From Chrysomallon squamiferum (Eukaryota > Mollusca > Gastropoda > Neomphalida > Peltospiridae), in NCBI GenBank assembly GCA_012295275.1, contig CM022671.1, positions 24,160,322-24,202,821 of the forward strand: DNA of 42,500 nucleotides, read 5' to 3'. The position numbers were made by a program, and so were the translations under genes. Within the stretch, counting starts at the first letter, position 1. Each line of letters begins with the position of its first letter. This document shows positions 1 to 11,296 of this stretch, piece by piece. Below the pieces are notes generated by a model that made no database searches, was not told the DNA's origin, and was given only the letters and a program-made list of their open reading frames with translations.

Positions 1-100
1 TTATTTATTTTATTTATTTATTTATTATTATTTAGAACTTATTTATTTATTTAGAACTTATTTATTTATTTTTATTTTTATTTTTTTTGGGGTCTTTATG
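1..100. repeat. (TTTA)n-rich low-complexity sequence
   Basis: The window opens in a degenerate TTTA/TTATT simple repeat with two copies of a short TTAGAACTTATTTATT-like unit, followed by a T-rich run. There is no coding content. Confidence 0.8.
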
Positions 101-349
101 AAAAAAGAAAAACGAAATAAATAAATGAAAAAAATCAAGATTATAAATATATTACTTCATGTTTGCAATATTCTGTAGACAAGAATATGAACTAATTCAA
201 GAAAACAAATATCAGAAAGATTATAATAGAAATAAATAAAGTTTGTAGATTACTGAAACATTTATTACCGTTTGAACTAAAATAATGAAAATAAAGGACA
301 ACCATGTTTTATCATACTCACGGTGACACTTTAAATGAAAATACTAACT

Positions 350-880
350 AAAGCAGATAACGATAATCATCACTTATCAAGTGCTAAAGTCTCACAGATA
401 AACTTTAACTGAAATTATTAACTGAAGTAGATAAACACGATAATTATTTTCAAGTGTTGAAGCCTCACATATTAGGTTTAACTGATATGATTAGCTGAAA
501 ATTATCAACTTCTTCTGTTTACATGATAACCACTTTTATATCCATTTCATCTTGCTGGTTATTCAATTTTATATTTATAATGTTTTCATTGGCCATTATC
601 ACGTTTGTCGATTACTTTCTAGTCATAAAATTTAATGTGCACCCAATGGTAACTTTGTAACCTGTGTGACTTAATCGGTGTTCGATTACTTTCTAGCCAT
701 AAATACGACTCCAGCTGTAACCAAAGTTTACTGTATAAGCATAGTATGTTAAATCCATTCCTTACAGAATTATAGTATAAAGCAAAGCTCATTTCTTTAT
801 CAGCAAATAAGTATTAATAATTACAGGATTATAGTAATTTATTTCAAACTAGTGCCTATTTGAGTAAAGATTATCGTAAA
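350..880 (+). promoter_or_regulatory. 5' flank of lectin gene 1, shared with the other units
   Basis: This block of about 500 bp upstream of the first signal exon is repeated before copies 2, 3 and (shortened) 4, so it probably contains the promoter. A TATAAA word lies at 776-781, 100 bp before the ATG at 881. The equivalent TATAAA of unit 3 is at 15394-15399, within a conserved GTACATTATAAA-like context that is also present at 9594-9604. Transcription start sites are not known, and in an AT-rich genome TATAAA alone is weak evidence. Confidence 0.35.
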
Positions 881-3800
881 ATGGAAATGAAATCCAGTAT
901 TTACATCATTTTTGTCTTGATTCTTTCAATGGCTCAAGGTAAGATTAAGGTACAATACATTGATATTCTGTAACATAGATATTCTGTAAAATACATCTTT
1001 AATGTTTGTTAGTGATTTGTTTGATAATTTAATTCTTAATGATTTCTGTACTGTTGATAATTTTTGTATGATGCTGCTGATGTTGATGGTGGTAATTAAT
1101 GTAATAATGAAATTGTTACTGATAATATTAATGATAACAATTCTGTTGTCGTTAATGATTATGGCGCAGACAATGTCTGAAATGTGTCGTTCTCGTATTG
1201 TTTGAAAAATCCAGCAGAAAAAGAAAATAATAATCCTTTTTCGTTCTTTAAATGTCTTATTTTTATTATCTGATTTTTCAGCTTTTCTGTATTAATAATT
1301 TTTAAAAGGTCTTCATGCATGCTTGATTCTAAATAGAAACGTTTATTTATGATTTTTATTTTTTTCACTTTTTTATTCTTTAAGTTCATTCTGTCTTTGA
1401 ATGCAAATCATTCTGCACTAGAAAACATTGCTATCTTCAACAATAATCACTTAAATGACAATCAAAATTCTGGATAAACAAAATATGGAGGAACTTTTAA
1501 CTGGTATTGATAAGTTATGTCAGATTATGTCCGGTATGAATTCATATCTTCAAGCAAGTACACTATTATTTAATCAGATTATCACTGATGTAAAACGAAT
1601 GAAATTCAAAATAAATTATTGCTTAATATGTTCCATTATCTAATTGAACCTAAACTTAAATAAAAGACGACTAAATTAAAGACGTTTATTTTAGTTTTAA
1701 TCACAGAAACTGTATGTAGAAAAAAGAGGGGAAAAATCACCCTTCAATTTGTTCTGAATTAATGAAGAACGTTGAAGAGTAATAATTCATTGGTTAGACC
1801 AGAAACACTGGTATCATTCTAAATTGTAGAAAAATGAAACTATAAACCTTTCAACAAAATAAATAAATAAATAAATAAAATAACGTAAAATCAAAATAAA
1901 GACGAAATAAACTTTTAATTTTATTAACTGTATAAATAGCATTATAGATGAGATACCTGTTATGTCTATATACATCATGCATATTAAATATATAATTATA
2001 TTTTTATAAAACCAAATTACATATTTAGTGTTTAATTGCTGGTTTTAATTGCTCGGCCATAACCTCTATTCGACAAGATATTTTTATGAATAGAAAATGT
2101 TACTTAATAACCAATTTTATCTGGAAAAAAAGGGATGATTATGTTTCATAAACTAACTCAAATTATTATTTATTGATTAAATGAACAAAAATAATATCGC
2201 AGAAATATTTTTCAAACACAGTTTATACTGAAATGCACATACATACATATCATCGGCGTATGTTTATAATACACTGGCCCACAAGGATATTTGAAAGACT
2301 GAAAATAAATGTTTGTTGTCTGTCAATTTTATGCTTCAAAGGTGTCGGTAAACAAATATAATTAACAAGAGTATCGCATAACAAACTGCAATATTCAGTT
2401 AATAAACATAAGTTGAACAATGCAGAAATTGTTTTATATCACAGCCCGCATTTCAAGTGATTAAGAAACGGTGGACTTTATAAGAGATAATACGGTAATA
2501 AATATTAATAAACTTTGAGTATATAATAAATAATATACAATAAGTACTTTTATTAAGTCACCGAAAAAGTAATAATAATTATATGTGACCAATGTTTGAG
2601 ATATTATAATAATAAAATAGGACCTCTTGTAAGTCATAACAGTTCGACATTTTCAAATTTCAGATTAATCAAATTTGTTTCTTGTTAAAATATCTAAAAT
2701 AAAAAAATAAACATTTTTGCGACAAAACTACCGAGAATTTGAAACTGTTATGGTCTTGATTATGAATTTTACTAATTTCGCCAAGGATTTTTTGTAATAA
2801 TTAAATAAGATATATATTTTTTAAATTTCCATTTCTCATTAATATAATAATATTTAATTAGCTGCTATTATTAATTACTCAGAGTATAAATTAATACATA
2901 GTAAAACAGATTTGTTGTGCTAAAAGTGCGATTCACAAATCGACAACATTATTATTCGAATTAGCGCTGTCCTCTTAAAGGACATCATTAACTGTAATGA
3001 TTTCATTCCAGTTACAATCTTAGATGTTATTACAAGTGTGCATCGATGGTTATGCTTTATTTAATATGTAGATCTGACTCCATAATTGTTTTTATTTCAG
3101 ACAGTGATTCTGTGAATGTAGCCTTTGAAAAACCCAGTTTTATGAGCAGCATTTTCTTGGAGTATTTTGCAAAATACGCCGTTGATAGCAACACTGGTAC
3201 TGATCTTCTTAATGACAAATGTGCCCACTCTGATGTGAGCGACATGAAACCCTGGTGGATGGTGGACTTACAAGGGACATTTCTTATAAACCACGTAGAA
3301 CTGAAAAACAGAGGAAAAAACAAGTGTGAGTAGAAACTATAACAAGTTTATTTAAATGCATATATACGTTTATACATATATACATACCCACATACATGCA
3401 TTCATTACTGATGTCTTCATAACATAATATTCCAAGAAATGCTCTTGTTGTCTTGATGGCAGAGTGGTATCGCAGGAGTCTGGGCGAATGGGTGTTATCT
3501 AACGTTTGTGCCAATGCGTTCCCTAATAATTAGACGCGGTACGTAACACACAAAATACTCATACCTAAATACATACATTTACATACATACATTCATAATC
3601 ACATATTATCGATGTCTTCATAACATAATATCTCATTAGTGAAATGCACCGCAGATAGTTGAAATAACATGATTATTATTATTTTCTTTCAATGAATGTT
3701 TTTGTTTTATTTCACTGTTTTACAGGGGAGAGACTACACAGTTTTGTTATTGAAATATTGAATCAAAACCCACAACACTGTTATGCGGCCACTTCTCAAG

Positions 3801-4781
3801 TTTGCGTAAATTACACTGGTGAGCCGCTAGGAAAGGCGGAAACTAAAATGTTTACATGCACGAATCCACTGAAAGGTCGTTTTGTCAGAATAATGAAATG
3901 GAAAATGAACAGTGACGACGACTGCCTGACTCTGTGTAACGTTCAGGTCTTTGGTGATACGGATACTGACTTAGGTAACTGAAGTTGGTAATCTTGCAAT
4001 TTAGGTCTACATCCCTTGTCAGAAAATTTCTTACCTAATATTTTGCTACGGTACTTTTGTATTTGTATTACTGCTAGTGGAGAGCAAAATGAACAAACAA
4101 ACCTTTGCTTCTCATGCTTTTCAAATGAACCAGTTTTTCTCACACTGACAGACGCAGCCGTGCACTCGCTTTGACTGGTGTACGCAAAAAAAGTGTTCTT
4201 TCCGACCAAAACTAGTCTAGTGAGTGGCTTCGATCTATTTCTGCGAAAGTACATACTTTTCTAAAACAATATTTTGTTTGTTTCGGCTGATAAACGAAAC
4301 TGATTTGAAAGTAAAAAGATATATATTTTTCGTAAAAACAGATGTGCGCCGCTCATTATAATAGTTTCCGTTATAAGGAATACGTATTTTGTATTGTAGA
4401 ATATATTCATTAAAATCTATTCTAACGCTTTGAACGTTCTAGCCTAGCTTTAAAATTGAGTTATACAAATAATATTGTAGAATCTTATTACCAAATTACT
4501 GAATTTTTATTAATATTATGTTTATTTTTCTTGTAGAATACGTTCAGCAAAACTTTTTCCAGCGCGAAAAAGGAACTCGCTTGAAAACGCAGTTTTCTGA
4601 ATTTGTTTCTAAAACGAACAATACTATAGAATGTGCAAAATACTGTGGAATGAAAACAGACTGTTTGGCTTTTAACCACAATGCTAACACAAACGACTGT
4701 GAATTGATCTTTACTCTAGCAGAGAACGACACAAAAGAGATGGATACCTCTTGGAGTTATTACAGATCAAATTTATGTTGA
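881..4781 (+). CDS. Secreted F-type lectin (fucolectin) with C-terminal PAN/Apple domain, copy 1
   Basis: Coding exons are 881-938, 3101-3325, 3726-3974 and 4537-4781, with all three introns in phase 1 and GT-AG ends; the product is 258 aa. Residues 1-19 form a signal peptide (hydrophobic core IYIIFVLILS). Residues 20-177 form one F-type lectin domain split over two exons: the NVAFEKPSF start, the YAVDSNTG turn, CAHSDV with the usual ligand histidine, KPWWMVDLQG, and a C-terminal CLTLCNVQVFGD strand. Residues 178-258 form a PAN/Apple-like domain with the ECAKYCG and CLAF cysteine pattern and a terminal Cys. F-type lectins bind L-fucose with a His-Arg-x-Asp-x4-Arg motif; here the Asp of RxD is Lys (NRGKNK), so fucose binding may be altered. 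A poly(A) signal lies at 4857-4862. It is probably secreted; the ligand is not known. Confidence 0.87.
1385..1665 (+). other. Conserved intron-1 block with 62-codon ORF (unit 1)
   Basis: This block within intron 1 of copy 1 is also present in units 2 (twice) and 4. A pyrimidine-rich tract and AG end at 1384. An ORF at 1455-1643 starts MTIKI and contains SGMNSYLQASTLLF and QIITDVKRMK. The same frame is open at 10256-10450 and 20685-20864. An AATAAA-like signal (TTAAATAAAAG) follows in each case. It could be an old terminal exon, an alternative transcript or a decayed repeat. No known domain is recognised. Confidence 0.4.
1700..3100 (+). other. Rest of intron 1 of lectin copy 1
   Basis: This is AT-rich non-coding sequence ending in the TTTATTTCAG acceptor at 3100. 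The part around 2220-2410 is clearly related to unit 4 (about 22050-22205), with shared words such as TTTGTTGTCTGTC. No exon is visible. Confidence 0.6.
3450..3545 (+). repeat. Possible tRNA-derived SINE fragment in intron 2 of copy 1
   Basis: Intron 2 of copy 1 contains a less AT-rich stretch absent from the other units, with an A-box-like word TGGCAGAGTGG at 3459-3469. No good B box follows, so this is only a weak case for a decayed SINE. Confidence 0.2.
4400..4456 (+). pseudogene. Relic PAN exon A in intron 3 of copy 1
   Basis: After a TTGTAG acceptor-like end at 4399, the sequence translates in the correct phase to EYIH*NLF*RFE. This matches the start of the true PAN exon (EYVQQNFFQREK) and carries two stops. 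The same relic is better kept in units 2 and 4. Confidence 0.6.
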
Positions 4782-4856
4782 AACTGCAATCAGACTTTAC
4801 TTTATTCTGTTTGGGGAAATACTTAGCTGTTGTATATTTGATCTGACGTATGAGAG

Positions 4857-4862
4857 AATAAA
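4857..4862 (+). terminator. Poly(A) signal AATAAA, lectin copy 1
   Basis: The hexamer lies about 75 bp after the stop codon. Equivalent hexamers follow the stops of the other three copies. Confidence 0.6.
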
Positions 4863-4934
4863 GACTATTACTGTCTGCACATTAGAACCTAAACGTCATT
4901 TGTTGTTCCTTTTGTCTATCAAGAAGTTAAAACG

Positions 4935-5378
<444 letters not shown>

Positions 5379-5379
5379 G

Positions 5380-7400
5380 AATCAGAACATATGATAAGAG
5401 ATATTTTATTTACGCCTCTTAGAGTTTCTGAAAGTGGCTCCAAAATATTTCTTTCTAATCCACTTTTGCTACTATCTGGTCACTTTATCCACTCTGTTAT
5501 ATGATCAGTTTAGTCTATTCATTAATTTAAATAATATTTTTACATTAGCTCCATTATAGCTATATATTAGCACAGAACGTTTGTATTGATGTGTAGTCAA
5601 ACCTTTTAAAACGTCTGTGTTGTCCTCATCTGATTTTGATGTTACAATGAGATTTTGAATAACTGCATGGACAAAATCTAAGTACTGACTCCTATATATC
5701 CCACTTCTTGACCACTTAGCTTGGAAAATCACAAGATGTATGCTTAATTATATACCATTTATATAGCACACTGTTATTAACGAACGAATTTAAGAAGTAA
5801 AAAACTAATTTTTCCATAAGGAAAAGAAATGCATGACAGATATTTGTTTTGAAGTCATTCATATAAGGGAATCAATACAAAATCACGTGTTTTTTGAAAT
5901 ACAAAACAAGACGAAAACGAATGGGAAGGGAGTATTTAATTTATGCGAACGTTGGGATATTTTCTGATAAAATCAGGGTCCCACAAATAATTGATCAGTG
6001 AGCGTGAAATGCTTTCTGCTGCTTGTAATAATGTGCATTTTAAAAATCCTTAGCATTATTATTTTACAATAAAGTATTTCATAGAAAATAATCGTTATTA
6101 AAACGGAAATGATTTTAGTTTCGTTAAATACATATTCAGTCGATTAGTTTGTATATAACGAAATGTTTTTTCTCATTACTTATTCACTTTCATATAAATT
6201 TTCAGAGAATAAAATACAAACAAGAAATAATGAATAGCTTTGATTTGATGAATGAACCATCAGTTATAATGACAATAATTAAAACGTTATTCAATGTTTC
6301 CCTTAATAATATATAATATTTTCAAATCAGTAACCGTATAGAAATGTCAGTCTAATATACAGAATAGTTAATAAACTTTAAAAAATTATATACTGAATGT
6401 ATTCAAATATTCGTTTGTTTTTTCTTTTAATTATTTTTCTTTCGTTTATTATTATTATTATTATTTTTTTTTTATCCTTTTTAAAACATTTGTAAGCACT
6501 TGCTGACGTTTAAGCCATGTGAAGCAAGAATTTATTTAACAATTCATTCTTTCATTTTTATTGTGGCACATCCATGACTCAAGGGAGATAAGAAAAAAAT
6601 AAAAACGAATTTCATTATTTCTTTTTGCAAAGGGTCGACATATATAACAAATATGCTGTTAATGAAACCTACCATGTTGCAAAATTACCGCACAAAACAA
6701 ATGTATGTAATTATGCAAAAAGCACCTACAGCAGTATTATCTACACAGCAGTTAAAAACGAGATGGATCAAGGGAGAATCAAGGTAATATATATATACAT
6801 CAAAACAGATATGAAAAGTATCATATCAAATTCTGCTACAAACACTTTATCATAGCACGACTCAAGTTTCAGTGATGGTGCCCGGTGACCTCTACGAAAG
6901 TGTGAAGAGGTATGATCATATTCTTTCTATTTCTCTTAGCACATAACAATGCAAAGTTTAAAAATATATCAGTCAGTCTTGAATTATTTGAGAGTCGAAA
7001 CAGGTAAATATCCGTGCAATAACATCAATTTCAAATCTATCGGCAACATTTTCAAAAAATAAAAGTATGAAATAATTTTTCCCTGCTAATCTGAAACAAT
7101 ATTTTTTCCATTCCAAGAAAAATATAGAGTTTCACAAAGTAATCACAGATTTTGTGTTAAGATGACAATTAATGATAGGTAAAACGTACGGTGCAGTGTT
7201 CGTATGAAGGCCTTACGAAAAGTATGAACAGGTCTTCTATGTTAAAGGGAAGATGAAGAAAACGTCGCAGGCTTTCCCTGATTTCAATTATCCACAGATT
7301 TTGACACTTGGCCACAATACCAGTAAATTTGACAAATGATGGTATATTAAAATCAAGCAGATCTTTTTTCACAAATCAGCAGATTGTTTGATATTATGAA
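5380..7400. other. 3' flank of lectin copy 1 and spacer
   Basis: No gene is seen. Blocks shared with units 2 and 3 include 5400-5760 and 5950-6060 (compare 13530-13640 and 19015-19130), and a GACGTTTAAGCCA word at 6505-6520 that recurs near 14105 and 19503. The stretch 6550-7150 has no recognised content. Confidence 0.6.
7169..7372 (-). repeat. Duplicated spacer block with minus-strand ORF (unit 1)
   Basis: This block matches 14290-14524 in the next spacer. On the minus strand both read through about 67 codons with the shared words IPSFVKF, IVAK and RFLHLPFNIEDL. The unit 2 copy carries an extra in-frame 15-codon piece near 14380-14425. It may be a decayed mobile-element coding fragment; I do not recognise the family. 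Confidence 0.4.
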
Positions 7401-7493
7401 GGCAAAAAATAAAAGGACCAAATGCTGAAAATCCCGTGTCCACTTACTAGAAATAAGTTAAATATGATTTCGATCTATGTCGCAGTGCATGCT

Positions 7494-7639
<146 letters not shown>

Positions 7640-8436
7640 ATACACACAGTGAGATATAGAAACATGCATTTATGTATTTATATATATATATATGTGTTCA
7701 TGTACATGCGTATGGACTTGCGGTTTTTTAATTAAATTTAAAAATATTTTCCTAGATATATTACTTAATGGCTGTGAAATCTTCTTGTACATCTGTTTTT
7801 TTAAAAATTAAGAGAAGAATATTAACGAATTCGAGAAAAAAATCAGAACGATTATAGAAATAAATAAAATTTGTAGTTTGTAGAAACATTTAATACAGTT
7901 TCTACTGAAATAATGAAAATAAGGACTATCATGATTTATCAAATGTTAAAGCTTCACAGACTCACAGATATACTTTAACTGAAAGTATTAACTGAAGATA
8001 ATCATGATTTTCAAGTGGTAATACCTCAGAGATTAAGTTTAACTGAAATCGTGATCTTCTTTTATTTACATGATAACCACTTTCATATCCTTTTTTACTT
8101 TCTACAGTATTAGATCGAAAATGCTTTCATTGGCCACCGTCATTTATTTTCTTGTCATTAATGTACATCCAATGGTAACTTTCTGACTTAATCAATAATT
8201 ATTATATAAAACAGAGTGTTAGCTATATTCCGTATTGCTAATAGGATTATATCACCAGTGTTGTGTAACATTAACACCTAGTGCCAGTTAGCAACAATAT
8301 TACAATATCAACGACACAAATAAAAAGCAGGTTTATTTATCAGCAAGATAAGTCAAATTATTATTATTAATAATTACGTGATTTGATGATTTTATTTCTA
8401 CTTAGTATCTCTCTCAGAAAGGATATTAATCATAAA

Positions 8437-10878
8437 ATGGAAATAAAATCGAGTATTTACATCATTTTTGTCTTGATTCTTTCAAAGGTTAAAGGTAAGA
8501 TTACGCGTCAGTATTTGAATATTCTGTAACATTTGAAAATACATCTTTAGTGTTTGTTAGTGGTTTGTTTGACAATTTTATTCTCAATGATTTCCGTACT
8601 GTTGATAATTCTTTAATGTAGTAATGAAATTTTTAATGATGATGTTACTGATGACAATGTTGTTGTTGCTACTGATGTTGTTGTTAATGATTATGGCGCA
8701 TATAATGTGTCTCACTCTTATTCTTTAACAAATCCAGTAGAAAAAGAAAATAATAATCCTCTTTGATTCTTTGAACATCGTGTTTTTATTATCTGAATTT
8801 TCAGTTTTTCTGTAATAATAATCTTTAAAAAGTTTTCATGCTTGATTCTAAATAGAAACGTTTATTTTTTATTCTCACTTTTTTCATACTTAGAATTCTT
8901 TCTGTCTTTGACTGCAAATCTTTCTGCACCAGAAAACATTGCTATCTTTCACAGTAATCACTTGACAGTCAAAATGAGAATCAAAATCCCGAAAAATAAA
9001 AAATATGGAGGAACCCTTAATTATCAGATTATATTCGGTATGACATCATGTCTTCAAGCAACTACACAAGTATTTGAAACAGATTATCATTGGTGTGAAA
9101 CAAATGAAAGTCAAAATAAAGTCTTTTGCTTAATATGTTCCATTATCAAATTGAGCGTAAACTTAAATAAAAGGCGTTTACTTCAGTTTTAATCACAGAA
9201 ACTATCTGTAGAAAAAAGAGTGGAAAAATCACCTTTCATTTTGTTTCGGAGTCAATGAAGAACACTAATGAGTAGGAGTAATAATTCAGTGGTTAGACCA
9301 GAAATAGTGGTATAATTCTAAAGAATGAAAATATTAACCTTTCGACTAAATAACTAAATAAATAATCAAATAAAACAAAACTAAATCGAATCAAAACTAC
9401 ATAAAGACGAAATTGCTTAGATAAATAAAATTAAAATTAATTTATAGTCGTAAATGTGCATCCAGTGGTGACTTTCTGACTTAATCTATGATTACTCTAC
9501 AAGCAGAGATTCTTGGCTATTTTATATCACAGTTTTATATCACCTGTACTTGGTGTCATTGACATCAGTTGCATGTGCCAGTTAACAAAGTGGTACATTA
9601 TAAAGTATCAAAGTCGAGAAAAGAAACTGCGACGGACACGCCCGCTGACCTGTCAGAAAGCGTGCCCGTCGTAGACGTGCTTCACAACAGCTTGCTCTGA
9701 TTAGCACGTTAATTTTTGTTCATTCATTCATTCAAAAGAAATTCTGAGCAAGATAAATCATAGCAGTATTAATAATTATGAAATTTGATGAATTTATTTC
9801 TAATTAGTGCTTATTTGTGTAAAAGGTTATCATAAAGTGGAAACGAAATCCAGTATTTACATCATTTTTGTTTTGATTCTTTCAAAGGCTCCAGATAAGA
9901 TTAACTTTGAATACTTCAATATTCTGTAACATTTGTAAAATACACCTTGAGTGTTTGTTACTGATTTGTTTGACAATTTTATTCTTTATGATTGCGGTGC
10001 TGTTGATAATATGTTTTATGACGATGGTGATATTAATGTTGATGGTAATAATTATAGTGCCACTGATGATTTAATAATGATATTGTTATTGATGACTTTT
10101 TATGAGTACTATTTTGTTGAAGCTGCTGATGTTGTTGATAATGTCGTACCCTTGTTGTTTTTTTTCCACGTTTTTTATTCTGTAAATTCATTCTTGTTTG
10201 ATTGGAAATCGTTCTGCACTAGAAAACATTGCAATCTTTAATAATAATCACTTAAATGACAATCAAAATTCCGCGTAAACAAAATGTAGGAGAACTTTCT
10301 ACTCGTTTCGATAACATTTGTCAGATTATATCCGGTATGAATTCATGGCTTCAGGCAAGAACACTATTATTTAGTCAGATTATCACTGATGTGAAACGAA
10401 TGAAAGTCAAAATAAATTCATTGCTTAATTATGTTTCATTATCAGTTTGAGCTTAACCTTAAATAAAGAACGAATAAATTAAAAGACATTTATTTCAGTT
10501 TCAGTTAAGGAAAACGACAACGTAACTGTTTATATATCTGGTTTAATGCACGAAAAGTTGTAGGATCAATTTCTATCGTTCCCAGGTTAAATTATAATGT
10601 GCCTTTCTGTATATGAGGTGGTGCACATAACAGAAGCTCAGGCTGCTAATCCATTTGTGTTCACGATAGGCGTACTTAAACAGTTCTGTGTCAAGTAAAA
10701 AAAGTACACCCAGTCACAATCTGTAACAGTATTACCACCTGTAATGTGCGGTTGCAGGTTTCCTCTCTGTAATTAAAACTTTCAGTTGTGTCAAAAGCGT
10801 AATTCAAAGCCACTGTATCGACAACATTACTTTTAGAATTTGCGCTGTGATCTTAAATGGAATTATGTCTAATGATTT

Positions 10879-10934
<56 letters not shown>

Positions 10935-11265
10935 TCAGATAACGATTTTGTGAATTTAGCCTTTGAAAAGCCCAGTTTTATGAGCAGCATTTTCTTGGAG
11001 TATTTTGCAAAATACGCCGTTGATAACAACAATGGTACTGATCTTATTAATGACTACTGTTCTCACTCTGATGTGAGCGACATGAAACCCTGGTGGATGG
11101 TGGACTTACAAGGGACATTTCTTATAAACCAGGTAGAACTGACAAACAGAGGAGACGTTGTTTGTAAGTAGAAATGTAACACTGGCATCTAATTTTCCAT
11201 ACTTACTGAAACACAGACATACATAGGCTTGGAAACATTCACAGAGATACATATATACATAATAC

Positions 11266-11296
<31 letters not shown>

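Noticed and set aside
4544-4732. Minus-strand ORF beginning MSFSAR, repeated at 18339 and 24537
   Set aside because: It is the antisense frame of the conserved PAN exon, repeated only because the exon is.
9640-9665. Hammerhead ribozyme in the GC-rich hairpin (CTGA and GAAA words)
   Set aside because: The CUGANGA core and cleavage-site triplet are not present in the required arrangement.
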